DNA of 33,573 bases, taken from contig JAKSIH010000033.1 of NCBI GenBank assembly GCA_024398935.1, forward strand, positions 1-33,573, given 5' to 3'. Each line of letters opens with the position of its first letter. Positions within the stretch are counted from its first letter, which is position 1. Positions 1 to 9,230 of this stretch are shown here, piece by piece. The notes beneath the pieces were generated by a model that had not been told where the DNA came from, did no database searches, and worked only from the letters and a program-made list of their open reading frames with translations. The stretch is from Fibrobacter sp. (GTDB lineage: Bacteria > Fibrobacterota > Fibrobacteria > Fibrobacterales > Fibrobacteraceae). The position numbers and the translations under genes are program-made.

Positions 1-961
1 CGCCGTGGAAAGCAATGTTGGGAATGGGCAGGCCGAGGATTGCGCGGGCGTGGAGTGCAAATTCGGAAAGGTCCTGAGAAATGAGAGTCACCATGCCGGT
101 ATCGTGAGGTCTGGGGCTCACTTCGCTGAACAGGACTTCGTCCTTACAGACGAACAGTTCCACACCGAAGATACCGCGACCGCCGAGAGCGTCGGTCACC
201 TTCTTGGCGATGACCTTGGCCTGTTCCAGAAGTTCCGGTTTCATGGGCTGGGGCTGCCAGGATTCCTGATAGTCACCGCCAACCTGATGGTGGCCGATGG
301 GTTCCAGGAAGGAAGTGCCAGCAACGTGACGGACGGTGAGGAGGGTAATTTCGTAATCGAAGGGAACAAAGCCTTCGATGATTACGCGGCTAGCCTTACC
401 GGTGCGGCCTTCGTTCTGGGAAATGTTCCAGGAGTTTTCGATGTCGGCTTCAGTCTTGATGACGCTCTGGCCGTGGCCGGAGGAGCTCATCACAGGCTTG
501 ATGACGCAAGGAATACCGATTTCCTTGACGGCAGCCTTGAAGTCCTCGAAGTTGTCTGCAAACTTGTAGGGGCTGGTCTTGATGCCCAGTTCTTCTGCAG
601 CCAGGCGACGGATACCTTCGCGGTTCATGGTCAGCTTGGTAGCCTTTGCAGTGGGAATGACGTTGTAGCCTTCGGATTCCATCTGGACCAGAGTGTCAGT
701 AGCGATAGCTTCCACTTCGGGAACGATGTAGTCAGGCTTTTCAAGTTCAATGACGCGGCGGAGTTCGGCACCATCCAGCATGTTGATTACATGGGAACGG
801 TGAGCCACCTGCATGCCAGGAGCATTGGCGTAACGGTCTACGGCAACCACTTCGACACCGAGACGCATCATTTCGATAATTACTTCCTTACCCAGTTCGC
901 CTGCACCGCAGAAAAGAACCTTGGTTGCACTAGAACTAAGCGGGGTACCAATTTCAGCCAT
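1..961 (-). CDS. purT: Formate-dependent phosphoribosylglycinamide formyltransferase (GAR transformylase 2), 3' end cut by window
   Basis: Reading the minus strand from ATG at 961 gives about 320 codons open to the window edge; the family is about 390 residues, so the C-terminus is missing. PurT uses ATP and formate to formylate GAR in purine synthesis, in the cytoplasm. The N-terminus contains the PreATP-grasp motif [14 protein letters not shown], then [20 protein letters not shown], then EVEAIATD. Further on come the ATP-grasp segments [28 protein letters not shown] and [16 protein letters not shown], all typical of PurT rather than PurK. An RBS (AGGAG) lies about seven bases before the ATG. 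A long plus-strand frame antisense to this gene is a shadow. No clear promoter is seen upstream. The call is firm. Confidence 0.95.
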   Translation of the reverse strand, partial: MAEIGTPLSSSATKVLFCGAGELGKEVIIEMMRLGVEVVAVDRYANAPGMQVAHRSHVINMLDGAELRRVIELEKPDYIVPEVEAIATDTLVQMESEGYNVIPTAKATKLTMNREGIRRLAAEELGIKTSPYKFADNFEDFKAAVKEIGIPCVIKPVMSSSGHGQSVIKTEADIENSWNISQNEGRTGKASRVIIEGFVPFDYEITLLTVRHVAGTSFLEPIGHHQVGGDYQESWQPQPMKPELLEQAKVIAKKVTDALGGRGIFGVELFVCKDEVLFSEVSPRPHDTGMVTLISQDLSEFALHARAILGLPIPNIAFHG

Positions 962-1024
962 AATATACTCCTGATTTAATGTATCGGACAAGATAGCATT
1001 TTTAAAAGCATGAGACAAGAGAGA

Positions 1025-1086
1025 GGAGGTACGCAGCTACGCTGCTAGAGGTATGAGGCCGCTCCTTCGGAGCTTTGAGGTATGAG
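1025..1086. repeat. Intergenic slippage-type repeats with two tri-loop hairpins
   Basis: Two exact copies of GAGGTATGAG (1048-1057 and 1077-1086) and a degenerate third (GAGGTAC, 1025-1031) alternate with two short hairpins that have three-base loops: GCAGC-TAC-GCTGC (1033-1045) and GCTCC-TTC-GGAGC (1061-1073). The unit sits between the barrel gene stop (1110) and the purT start (961). A similar composition recurs at 24358-24460. It may be a small intergenic repeat family. It is not an obvious terminator, because no T-run follows on the minus strand. Confidence 0.6.
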
Positions 1087-1109
1087 AATAGAAAAATTTG
1101 GGGTTTGGA

Positions 1110-2726
1110 TTAAAATCTGTAATCCACAGGATTGAAAATGAACTTTACGCCGGTACGAATCCACCCGTCTGCGCCATCTTCTCCGTTAACATGGTCTAGG
1201 TTTTCATAAATGCGGAAACCGCCACCTATGTAATATTCAAACCAGCTATTGAACTTTTCCCTGTAAAGTACATCGAATACATACTGGGCTTCCTCCACAC
1301 CGGATGTAGACTTTTTCTCCGCAAGGGCGGATTCATAGTCGGAATACAGTTCCTTGTCTCCCTGACGGAGCCAGGCAAGGTTCAAGTCCACGGAACGATT
1401 CTTGTAGGTCCAGTTTAAATCCAGCCACATGTCCAGAGCATCGGGACCGCGGCGATACCCCACCGGGTAATCCACGAAGTAGGCATCTGCATAATCCTTG
1501 TCATCCTGTTCGCGGTAATTGCTGCGGTACAGCTTGCGACCGGTGTACTTCAACAAAGGAAGTTTACTGTTATTGGCCACGGGATCTGTCAAGACAACAT
1601 CAAGACGCCCCGTAAAGGTACCATACTTCTGGGTAGGAATGACCTGATAATAACCCACCAGGTAATTGATGATAGACCGGGTTGCGTTCTTGTCGTCATC
1701 CTCCCCTACCGGACTATTGATGTCCTCCATATTGATCTGGCCATAGAACCGAGCGCCCTCAATGGGTTTCAGACCCACTTCAATGGAGGTTGCCGCAGAG
1801 GTATAGCCATTGGAGTAATTGTCGTGCCAGTACATGAAGGGATTGATGGAACGAAACTCCAGGGCCTTCCCCCCGATCATGCTGGTTTCCACCATATAGG
1901 CCCAGAACTTACTGGTTTCAATACCAAAGCGGTGGAACACCAGGTTCTTTACATTTTCGGAATATGTCCTGTTGCGCTGGTTATTTACCTGTTTATCCAG
2001 CTCGGTACATTTCTGGGCATAGGCTTCTGTGCCATAGGCAGGGCACCCCGTGCTATGGTCAATGACATCGCCATACAGCCAGCCGTTCAGGGAACTGAGC
2101 AGGAAGTCGTAGCGGAAAATGCCCGGATTGAACTTCCAGTGAATACCGTCGTGGTAAGGGATTCCCCCGATAAACACGTCATTGGGAGAAGTTTTCACAT
2201 CGGCATCAAAGCGGCCAATCTGTACATAACCTACAGGGTTGTTCCAACGTGCGTACGCGTTGTAAGGCACATTGATATCCAATTCGCTGGGTCTATAGGT
2301 CAAGTTGATTTTTGAACCGCTATCGTACCACGCTTCCAGATCCTTACGCAGAGGCAGTTCCATCAGAAAATGGAAATTCTTGTACCCCGCACGGAAACTC
2401 AGTTTAAAGAAGGGTTCTATGCGATCCTCGTAATTGCGAGCCGTCTCCAAAGGAATTTGCAGACCACGCCAGTTTTCGCCATAACGATCCACCGTGTCTA
2501 CTGCAAAATAGGACGCCGTAGGACCGCCGTTAAATCCGAAATTGAAATCCGTTCCCAGTTGAACATAGCCCCTGTAGGTCGAGGAATCCTGCCACAGGGA
2601 AGATCGCCACTGTTCCACTGAAACAGAGCTATCGGCAGAAATCACCGATGGAACAATATCCGTGGCGTATACAGCAGAAATTCCAAGAGCAAGTGCAGAA
2701 AAACAATGTCCAATAGAAAACTTCAT
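1110..2726 (-). CDS. Outer-membrane beta-barrel protein, possibly Wzi-like capsule assembly family
   Basis: A 538-residue protein. A further TTG start at 2750 is possible, but the ATG at 2726 has GGAG just before it and begins a good signal peptide (MKFSIGHCFSALALGISAVYA). The mature protein is rich in alternating aromatic and polar strands (for example YVQIGRFDADV, FRYDFLLSSLNGWLYGD, FWAYMVETSMIGG) and ends in VDYRF, the terminal-Phe signature of proteins assembled by the BAM complex. The pattern 'FRSINPFMYWHDNYS' in the middle resembles the Wzi/capsule-assembly barrel family, but I cannot confirm that. It follows ftsZ on the same strand, separated by a terminator-like hairpin, so it is probably not part of the dcw operon. 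The exact function is unknown. Confidence 0.75.
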   Translation of the reverse strand: MKFSIGHCFSALALGISAVYATDIVPSVISADSSVSVEQWRSSLWQDSSTYRGYVQLGTDFNFGFNGGPTASYFAVDTVDRYGENWRGLQIPLETARNYEDRIEPFFKLSFRAGYKNFHFLMELPLRKDLEAWYDSGSKINLTYRPSELDINVPYNAYARWNNPVGYVQIGRFDADVKTSPNDVFIGGIPYHDGIHWKFNPGIFRYDFLLSSLNGWLYGDVIDHSTGCPAYGTEAYAQKCTELDKQVNNQRNRTYSENVKNLVFHRFGIETSKFWAYMVETSMIGGKALEFRSINPFMYWHDNYSNGYTSAATSIEVGLKPIEGARFYGQINMEDINSPVGEDDDKNATRSIINYLVGYYQVIPTQKYGTFTGRLDVVLTDPVANNSKLPLLKYTGRKLYRSNYREQDDKDYADAYFVDYPVGYRRGPDALDMWLDLNWTYKNRSVDLNLAWLRQGDKELYSDYESALAEKKSTSGVEEAQYVFDVLYREKFNSWFEYYIGGGFRIYENLDHVNGEDGADGWIRTGVKFIFNPVDYRF

Positions 2727-2740
2727 ACTCCGAATGTAGC

Positions 2741-2783
2741 AAAAAAGCAAAGAACTGCCCAGGCAGGGAGACCCAGGCAGTTC
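2741..2783 (-). terminator. Rho-independent terminator downstream of ftsZ
   Basis: On the minus strand GAACTGCC (2783-2776) pairs with GGCAGTTC (2759-2752), and the loop can form a smaller GGG/CCC stem. It is followed by TTTGC and then six T residues (2746-2741). It lies about 130 bases past the ftsZ stop and before the next minus-strand gene. It is a likely end for the dcw transcript, though the T-run is interrupted. Confidence 0.6.
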
Positions 2784-2796
2784 CTTGTGTTGTGTT

Positions 2797-2877
2797 GAGT
2801 ACGCACTCGCGTACTCTGTGTGTGTGTGTTTCTTTCGAGTGCATCAAGCATACCCTGCTGCAAGGAATTCGCAGCAG
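2797..2877. repeat. Two further hairpins and a (TG)6 tract in the ftsZ 3' region
   Basis: GAGTACGC (2797-2804) and GCGTACTC (2809-2816) form an 8-bp stem with a 4-base loop. A (TG)6 run follows at 2817-2828. CTGCTGC (2855-2861) and GCAGCAG (2871-2877) form a 7-bp stem around a 9-base loop. Neither stem is followed by a U-run. They could stabilise the 3' end of the ftsZ mRNA or be chance. An 89-residue frame through this stretch has no credible features. Confidence 0.5.
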
Positions 2878-2910
2878 TACACTTTTGCCTGACGGCACTT
2901 CAATTTCAGA

Positions 2911-4614
2911 TTAGAAGTTATCCATGAAGCCGGAACGGAGATAGGCGGGAATGGAGTAGTCCTGGGAGTTGTCCTTCAAGGATTCCTCTGCGGGAGCCTG
3001 ACGTTCTGCCGATGCATAACTACGGGTAAAGGCCGGTGTTTCGAAGCCACCGTTACCGCCGTTGAAACGATCTTCATCCGCTACGCGGGAGAATTCAGAA
3101 GTATCGGAGGTACGAACGAATTCTTCTGCGGGGGCGGTAGCATCAAATGCCGGAGAGGCATAAGATGTAGCGGCCGCAGCCATAGCCGGAGCCATTTCAA
3201 CAGAACGGGACTGAACTGCAGATGCCGGCATACGACGGACGAACAGATCAGCAGCAGGCTGCTGAACGGGAGCTGCCTGGACAGGAGCCGGCTGCGGGGC
3301 GGCAACAGGTGCTACGGCAACAGGCGCTGCAGCGGCAGGAGCGGCGGCGGGAGCAGCCTGAACGGCAGGAGCAACAACCGTAGGAGCGGACTGGAAAGCA
3401 AAAGAAGATGTTTCAGCTGTCTTCAGCTGTTCAAAAACATTCAGACCTGTAATACGGGGAGTGGCCTGCTGAACACCAGAAGTGGGCATCTGCATGGTGG
3501 GAGCAACAGTGGGCTGCTGCTGGGTTGCAAAGGGATTGCCAAGACCTGCAGCCTGAGAGAGCTGGGCCATGGAGTTTACAGGAGCACTTACAGCGGGAGC
3601 GGCAGTGCCACCGCAACCGGTAGCGATAATGGTAATGCAAACCTTGTCGCCAAGTTCCGGCAGAGTGATGTCACCAACGATGATGTTGGGATTGCCAGCT
3701 TCACCCACGATGTCATAGATATGGCCCATGGCTTCGTCATGTTCCAGCAAGGAATAGTTTTCGCCATGAGAGACATTCACGAGAACGCCGGAAGCACCTT
3801 CGATGTTAATGTCTTCCAGAAGCGGAGATGCGAGAGCCATATCGGCAGCGACAATTCCACGGCCTTCACCAGAACCAAAACCTGTTCCCATGAGGGCATT
3901 GCCGCCATTCAGCATCACCTTGCGAATGTCAGCAAAGTCAACGTGGACAAGACCGTGATGGAACATGATGTTGCAGATGCTCTGGACGGCGTTGCCCAGG
4001 ATTTCGTCAACAATCTTGAAAGATTCGTCAACAGAAGCATTCTTGCAATTTGCCTGGATAAGGCTCAGGAGCTTTCTGTTTTCAATAACGATGATGGTAT
4101 CCACTGCAGAGCGAAGAGTCTTAATGCCTTCCACAGCGATGCTGTTACGAGCATTACCTTCCCAGCGGAACGGCTTGGTCACCACGGCAACAGTCAGGAT
4201 GCCCATTTCGCGGGCAATGTTTGCAACGATCGGAGCAGCACCAGTACCGGTACCACCACCCATACCAGCGGTAACGAAAATGATGTCGGCGCCCTTCATG
4301 GCGTCCTTGATCTGTTCCACATTTTCTTCTACGGCCTTGCGGGCGACATCAGGATTCATGCCTGCGCCCAGACCCTTAGTGGTCTTTTCGCCAATGAGAA
4401 TCTTGAAATCGGCAAGGCTCAGGTCCAGTGCCATAGCATCTGTATTGACGGCATAGTATTCCACGCCTTCAATATTCATCTGCTTCATACGGTTAACAGT
4501 GTTGCCACCTGCGCCACCAACGCCAAAGACCTTAACCTTTGCGTTGCGAGAAGAGGTATCGTCCCCCATGATTCGGGTCTGGACATCGAAGTTGATCTTG
4601 TCGAATTCACTCAT
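2911..4614 (-). CDS. ftsZ: Cell division protein FtsZ
   Basis: A tubulin-like GTPase that polymerises into the division ring. The 567-residue product shows GVGGAGGN (31-38), the tubulin signature GGGTGTG (119-125), TKPFRWEG (about 146-153) and the T7 loop VDFAD (225-229). The C-terminal peptide DYSIPAYLR (about 552-560) is the likely FtsA- and membrane-anchor-binding tail. Between the GTPase core (to about 335) and this tail is a linker of about 200 residues rich in Ala, Pro and Gln; most FtsZ proteins are about 380-400 residues in total. In the T7 loop the usual Asn before VDFAD is His224, while the catalytic Asp residues are kept. The RBS is GGGAG, 7 bases before the ATG. There is a 67-bp gap after ftsA, the longest inside the operon. 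Confidence 0.98.
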   Translation of the reverse strand: MSEFDKINFDVQTRIMGDDTSSRNAKVKVFGVGGAGGNTVNRMKQMNIEGVEYYAVNTDAMALDLSLADFKILIGEKTTKGLGAGMNPDVARKAVEENVEQIKDAMKGADIIFVTAGMGGGTGTGAAPIVANIAREMGILTVAVVTKPFRWEGNARNSIAVEGIKTLRSAVDTIIVIENRKLLSLIQANCKNASVDESFKIVDEILGNAVQSICNIMFHHGLVHVDFADIRKVMLNGGNALMGTGFGSGEGRGIVAADMALASPLLEDINIEGASGVLVNVSHGENYSLLEHDEAMGHIYDIVGEAGNPNIIVGDITLPELGDKVCITIIATGCGGTAAPAVSAPVNSMAQLSQAAGLGNPFATQQQPTVAPTMQMPTSGVQQATPRITGLNVFEQLKTAETSSFAFQSAPTVVAPAVQAAPAAAPAAAAPVAVAPVAAPQPAPVQAAPVQQPAADLFVRRMPASAVQSRSVEMAPAMAAAATSYASPAFDATAPAEEFVRTSDTSEFSRVADEDRFNGGNGGFETPAFTRSYASAERQAPAEESLKDNSQDYSIPAYLRSGFMDNF

Positions 4615-4681
4615 ATTATAATCTCCCTGATTTTTTGAGTGGTTTTTGTTTCTTGTTAAAAATTTTTCCCGACCATTTCGA

Positions 4682-5926
4682 TTAGAAATAGGTCCTAACG
4701 AAATCCTTAAATCTCTGGAAGCCCTTCTTCACGGAAACGGCAATCTGGGTTCCAGTTTCCTTCGTCTTCTTTTCACGAAGTTGCTTATTGGCGTAATGAA
4801 GAAGACCAATACCTGTTGCATAGGACGGATTCTGGAAAGCCTCCTGAATTCCGGTCATGCCCTTGGGGCGCCCGATGCGAGCAGACTTTCCAAAAGCCTT
4901 TGTAGCAACATTTTCAATTCCTTCCAGGGCGCAGCAGCCACCGGTAAGAACAATACCGCCATTAATGATGGCATCCATCTGGTGCTTTTTCAGGTCCTTT
5001 GCCAGAAGTTCAAAAATTTCATAGACACGGGCAGTAATGACCTGTGCCAAAAGTTTCTTGGAGCAGGGAACATCTCCGCGGTCGCCTACAGCGGGAACCG
5101 GGAATGTTTCATCTTCAATCAAGTTGCTAATCATGCAGGTGCCATACTTTTTCTTGATTTCCTCGGCCTTGGACAAGGAAATAGGCACCGGCAGGCACTT
5201 GCTGATGTCACTTGTAATCACATTACCTGCAAGATCCAGGGATGCGGTATACCGAACGGAATCATTTACAAATACAGCAATATCGGCGGAACCAGCTCCA
5301 ATATCGACAAGAGCCACACCTAATTCCCGTTCATCTTCTGTAAGGACTGCATAGGCGGCAGCCAGCGGTTCCAGGACAAAGCCCAAAACATTGAGGCCGG
5401 CCCGATTAACGCACTTTGCCAAATTCTGCAGGGCATTCTGGCGAGATGTCACCAGCTGAACTTCAACACCGAGGCGGCGGCCGGAGCGTCCCTTAGGATT
5501 ACGGATATGTTCCTCATCGTCCAAGGTATATTCGCCAGGGAACACATGGATGATTTCACCCGCAGAAGCAGGAAGGGTGCTCGCCTGTCTCTGGACATTA
5601 ATGATATCCTCTTCACGGACCTCGCCGGTCGAGAGCGTAATAAGGCCTTTATAGTTGAAAGAGAGAACATGCTTTCCTGCGATGCCGACATAGACATCGT
5701 GGACATCCACAGCGGCGGCCGCAGAAGTTTCCAGCAAGTGGACAGCCTGCTGAAGCTTTTCTACAACAGCATCAAATTCATCGGCGTTGGCTAACGGAAA
5801 GTCACCACATTCAATGACTCGAACAGAATCTCCGTCAGAAACTCCAACGAACAGATTGACCTTGGACGCACCGATATCAAGGCCAAAGATGTAATTGTCT
5901 TTTTTGATGGTCTGCTTATTATCCAT
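4682..5926 (-). CDS. ftsA: Cell division protein FtsA
   Basis: An actin-fold ATPase that tethers FtsZ to the inner membrane and recruits the divisome. The 414-residue protein starts at ATG 5926, preceded by AGAGGTG; a TTG six codons upstream has no better signal. Seen: phosphate-1 motif FGLDIGASKVNLFVG (about 14-28), GVALVDIGAGSADIAVF (about 199-215) and the adenosine motif GIVLTGGCCALEGIE (about 325-340). The C-terminus VKKGFQRFKDFVRTYF is the amphipathic membrane-targeting helix. The start overlaps the ftsQ stop by 8 bases (ATGGATAA), which implies translational coupling. Length and motifs are normal for the family. Confidence 0.97.
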   Translation of the reverse strand: MDNKQTIKKDNYIFGLDIGASKVNLFVGVSDGDSVRVIECGDFPLANADEFDAVVEKLQQAVHLLETSAAAAVDVHDVYVGIAGKHVLSFNYKGLITLSTGEVREEDIINVQRQASTLPASAGEIIHVFPGEYTLDDEEHIRNPKGRSGRRLGVEVQLVTSRQNALQNLAKCVNRAGLNVLGFVLEPLAAAYAVLTEDERELGVALVDIGAGSADIAVFVNDSVRYTASLDLAGNVITSDISKCLPVPISLSKAEEIKKKYGTCMISNLIEDETFPVPAVGDRGDVPCSKKLLAQVITARVYEIFELLAKDLKKHQMDAIINGGIVLTGGCCALEGIENVATKAFGKSARIGRPKGMTGIQEAFQNPSYATGIGLLHYANKQLREKKTKETGTQIAVSVKKGFQRFKDFVRTYF

Positions 5927-6761
5927 TGACGCACCTCTTTTCAAAATTTCTCACATATGCAAAGCCAGGAAATCTCATGTCCACTTCTCCTGCACAGCGC
6001 AAATCATTATTAAAGCCTTTCATCAAAGCATCATAGAGAGTAAACATTTCTACAGTCCAGTCAGATGCAGGGAAAAGAACATGGAATCCGGCATCCTTGA
6101 AATAAACTTCAAAAGCATCATCCTTTTCTGACCAGCTAACCTGAGAAACCTTATCATACAAATCACTATCCAGGCTCCTCATCCTGGTAAGAAATGCTGC
6201 TGTCAAGGCAACCTTATCCTGACTATCCATTTCCAGAACGGGAAGTCGCATGGCGGAAGCTCTTGCAATCGGCATCGGTAAACCCTTTTCAGAATATCCA
6301 ACGACACTGCTTCCTTCGAACACGGAGAACACCGGTGTCGTTTCCCGAATCTTGATTGTCAATGTAGACGGGAAAGACTTTTCCACAACAGCATCCTGAA
6401 TCAAGGGCAAATGAATCAGAGCCTGCTTCACAGAATCCACATCAACACTGGACATGCGCATGCCTGTTTCGACCTGGGCGCTCTGCACCACATCTTCCCA
6501 GGAAAGCATCCGGTTACCTTCGATGTCAATGTACTGCAAATTACGGAATTCCAGCGGGTTAAAGCGTTGCAGACGGTAGCGCTGCTGCCAGCCAACAACG
6601 CAGAGAACGACGATGACAACACCAATAATCCAGCCACGGCGAGCAAACCAGCGCAAGCTCTTGGCAATACCAGATTTAATCTTCTGGCTACGAGCCTGCT
6701 TGCGCAGCTGTTCATTCACGCCAATGCGGCGGCCGAGAAAAGTGGTCTTGTTAACAGTCAA
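5919..6761 (-). CDS. ftsQ: Cell division protein FtsQ/DivIB
   Basis: A bitopic divisome protein linking early and late division proteins. The 280-residue product has a basic cytoplasmic N-terminus, one membrane helix (about 45-59, GWIIGVVIVVLCVVGW) and a POTRA domain starting near LQYIDIEGNRMLSWEDV. An FtsQ/DivIB domain follows (FPSTLTIKIRETTPVF). The start is TTG at 6761: AGGAG lies seven bases upstream, an in-frame TAG sits just before it, and the next Met is inside the POTRA domain. It lies 16 bases after murC and overlaps ftsA by 8. In many dcw clusters ddl lies between murC and ftsQ; here it is absent. Confidence 0.93.
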   Translation of the reverse strand: MTVNKTTFLGRRIGVNEQLRKQARSQKIKSGIAKSLRWFARRGWIIGVVIVVLCVVGWQQRYRLQRFNPLEFRNLQYIDIEGNRMLSWEDVVQSAQVETGMRMSSVDVDSVKQALIHLPLIQDAVVEKSFPSTLTIKIRETTPVFSVFEGSSVVGYSEKGLPMPIARASAMRLPVLEMDSQDKVALTAAFLTRMRSLDSDLYDKVSQVSWSEKDDAFEVYFKDAGFHVLFPASDWTVEMFTLYDALMKGFNNDLRCAGEVDMRFPGFAYVRNFEKRCVNG

Positions 6762-6777
6762 AGTCTACTCCTAAATC

Positions 6778-8160
6778 CTAGAGACATTCCTCAAGAATTT
6801 TTTCTCCCAGCTTGTAAATACTGCCGGCACCCATCAGGACCACAACATCGCCATTCTTCAGTTCCTTCTTCAGAATAGGCAGCAAGTTCATCTGGTCGCC
6901 AATGAAGCGGGCGTCGCGATGACCACGGGCAGTCGCACTATCGGAAACCAGGGCGCCAGTCACACCTTCGATGGGCTTTTCACGAGCGGGATAAATATCC
7001 GTTGCCAGCAGGACATCGCAATTGGCAAAGGCACTGCCAAACGCTTCATGCTGGTCGCGGGTACGGGTAAAGAGGTGCGGCTGGAAAGCGACGATAATTC
7101 GCTTATCCGGGAAAGCATCGCGGAAACCAAGCAGCGTTGCTGTAGCCTCAGTAGGATGGTGCGCATAGTCGTCAAACACCATGACACCATTCTTTTCGCC
7201 AATAAATTCAAAACGACGCTTTACACCTTCGAACTCAGCCACAGCCTTGCGGGCGATATCGGCAGAAATACCCTCTTCAATGGCAAGGGCCACTGCAGCA
7301 GTAGCGTTCAGCACGTTATGACGGCCTGGAATCTGGAGCTTAAATTCACCCAGGGATACGCCGTCGTTCAGAATTTCAAATACAGGGAATCCCTTTTCGA
7401 AACGAAGATTGTCAACACGATACTTGGCCTGACGGGTAAAGCCGTAGGTAATCACGGGCTTCTTGAGCCGCATCAGAATCTGCTGTGCATTGGGATCGTC
7501 CAGGCAGAGAATGATCTGACCGTAGAACGGAATCTTATTAGCAAACTGAACAAAGGCGTCCTTAATGTCTTCAATATTTTCGTAGGTATCCAGATGATCC
7601 GCATCGATATTGGTAATGATGGCGGAAGAGGGCATCATAGAAAGGAAACTGCGGTCAAATTCATCGGATTCGGCAATGAGGTAATTGCCCTTACCCACCT
7701 TGGCGCCACTGCCGTGTCCCTTCACCACACCGCCTACGATGATGGTGGGGTCAAGACCCGCTTCTTCCCAGATCTGGCCAACGATAGAAGTGGTCGTTGT
7801 CTTGCCGTGAGTACCTGCAATGGACAGGGTGTACTTCATACGCATCAATTCGCCCAGCATTTCAGCACGCTTGATGACGGGAATGCGACGATTGCGAGCT
7901 TCGACAAGTTCCGGATTGTCATGAGGTACGGCAGAGGAATAGACAACCAGGTCGGCATCCTCTACATTCTTGGCGTCATGCCTGGGATCCACGCGAATGC
8001 CAAGATTTCTCAGATAGTCTACAACAGCACTTTCGCTCATATCAGAGCCACTGACAACAAAACCATTGGCGTGCAATACTTCTGCAATGCCGGACATGCC
8101 TGCCCCGCCAATTCCTACAAAATGGAGACGACGGACTCGCTTGCAATCATTAATCTGCAT
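6778..8160 (-). CDS. murC: UDP-N-acetylmuramate--L-alanine ligase
   Basis: Adds L-Ala to UDP-MurNAc with ATP, the first step of stem-peptide synthesis, in the cytoplasm. The 460-residue length is usual. Motifs: GIGGAGM (16-22) of the N-terminal Rossmann-like domain, the ATP-binding loop GTHGKTTT (115-122), ESDEFDRSF (163-171), NIDADHLD (183-190) and DDYAHHPTE (329-337), followed by FQPHLFTRT. The last two segments are characteristic of MurC among Mur ligases. The stop-start junction with murG is TAATG. The RBS AGGAGA lies 7 bases upstream within the end of murG. It is followed by a 16-bp gap before ftsQ. Confidence 0.98.
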   Translation of the reverse strand: MQINDCKRVRRLHFVGIGGAGMSGIAEVLHANGFVVSGSDMSESAVVDYLRNLGIRVDPRHDAKNVEDADLVVYSSAVPHDNPELVEARNRRIPVIKRAEMLGELMRMKYTLSIAGTHGKTTTTSIVGQIWEEAGLDPTIIVGGVVKGHGSGAKVGKGNYLIAESDEFDRSFLSMMPSSAIITNIDADHLDTYENIEDIKDAFVQFANKIPFYGQIILCLDDPNAQQILMRLKKPVITYGFTRQAKYRVDNLRFEKGFPVFEILNDGVSLGEFKLQIPGRHNVLNATAAVALAIEEGISADIARKAVAEFEGVKRRFEFIGEKNGVMVFDDYAHHPTEATATLLGFRDAFPDKRIIVAFQPHLFTRTRDQHEAFGSAFANCDVLLATDIYPAREKPIEGVTGALVSDSATARGHRDARFIGDQMNLLPILKKELKNGDVVVLMGAGSIYKLGEKILEECL

Positions 8161-9230
8161 TATGCATTCTCCTGTTCAAGAATGACCTTCGCGATTTGAT
8201 CTGCAGCATCGGGCATTCCAAGATTCTTTGCGGCGGCGGCCATACTGGCCAGGCGATTTTCATCCTTCAAAAGTTCACAAACCTTATCCCACAGGTGATT
8301 TTCTTCGGCATCCAGTTCAACAAGAGCTGCACCGGCCTTTTCAACCACGCGGGCATTGTGTTCCTGGTGGTTTGCGGTCGCATGGGGGAAGGGCAGCAAA
8401 ATAGAAGGCTTACCGAAAGCGAGTATTTCCGCCAAGGCGGATGCGCCTGCACGGCTGACAATCACATCGGCGTACTTCATATAGGCATAAATGCCGTTCA
8501 GGAAACCACAAACCGTCACATTGGGCATATCCCCCAGACGAGCCTTGATGGCGTCCACATTCTTGACACCCACCTGCCACACTACGCAAACATCGTCCTG
8601 AGCGGTGATCGTCCTGATGCTTTCCTCGATCTTGTTGTTGATACCGACGGCTCCCTGGGAACCGCCAACAATAAACACAGCCTTCTTGCCGGCTTTAAAT
8701 TCCTCAGGGCGAGCAAGGGAGTTCTCTGCAGGCAACTCACGAACCGGGTTGCCGAAAATTTGGACCTTTTCAGCCGGGAAAAACTTTGCAGCATCTTCCG
8801 AAGTGACAAAAATGGTCTTTGCCTTGCGGGAACCCACCTTATTGGCGATCCCTGCCACCGCATTCTGTTCCTGCAGATAGACAGGGACACCCAGCTTGCC
8901 GGCGGCAAGAACAATGGGGAGAGAGACATACCCACCGGTTGCCACGACAACATCTGGATTCACTTTCTTAATTACGCTCTTTGCCCGGCTGATAGACTTC
9001 ATCAGCTTAAAAGGCAGCGCCAAATTCTTAAGGAACGGACCTCTGTGAAGAGGAATCGCCGAAATATACTCGTAAGGCCAGTCCTTGGCAACGAGGCGTT
9101 CTTCCATAGAGTCCTTACGACCGGCAAAGGTGATTTCCTCTACGCCCATTTTTTTCAAGCTATTGGCAATGGCTACTGCCGGAAAAATATGGCCACCGGT
9201 ACCGCCGCATACAAAAAGGAATTTTTTCAT
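8160..9230 (-). CDS. murG: UDP-GlcNAc:lipid I GlcNAc transferase MurG
   Basis: Transfers GlcNAc to lipid I to make lipid II on the inner face of the cytoplasmic membrane. The 356-residue protein begins MKKFLFVCGGTGGHIFPAVA, the glycine-rich loop 1 of GT28 enzymes. In the middle it has VVATGGYVSLPIVLA and VPVYLQEQNAVAGIANK. The C-terminal domain carries the donor-binding GGSQGA and SRAGASALAEILAFGKPSIL followed by HQEHNA. It overlaps ftsW by ATGA (4 bases) and murC by one base. The RBS AAGGAG is 7 bases upstream of the ATG. The substrate-producing enzyme MraY is not in this window. Confidence 0.98.
   Translation of the reverse strand: MKKFLFVCGGTGGHIFPAVAIANSLKKMGVEEITFAGRKDSMEERLVAKDWPYEYISAIPLHRGPFLKNLALPFKLMKSISRAKSVIKKVNPDVVVATGGYVSLPIVLAAGKLGVPVYLQEQNAVAGIANKVGSRKAKTIFVTSEDAAKFFPAEKVQIFGNPVRELPAENSLARPEEFKAGKKAVFIVGGSQGAVGINNKIEESIRTITAQDDVCVVWQVGVKNVDAIKARLGDMPNVTVCGFLNGIYAYMKYADVIVSRAGASALAEILAFGKPSILLPFPHATANHQEHNARVVEKAGAALVELDAEENHLWDKVCELLKDENRLASMAAAAKNLGMPDAADQIAKVILEQENA

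Noticed and set aside
5..979. 324-residue plus-strand frame at the window start
   Set aside because: Antisense to purT, whose conserved motifs are clear on the minus strand.
2629..2898. 89-residue minus-strand frame between ftsZ and the barrel gene
   Set aside because: Runs through hairpins and a TG repeat, overlaps the signal peptide of the barrel gene, and lacks any protein-like pattern.
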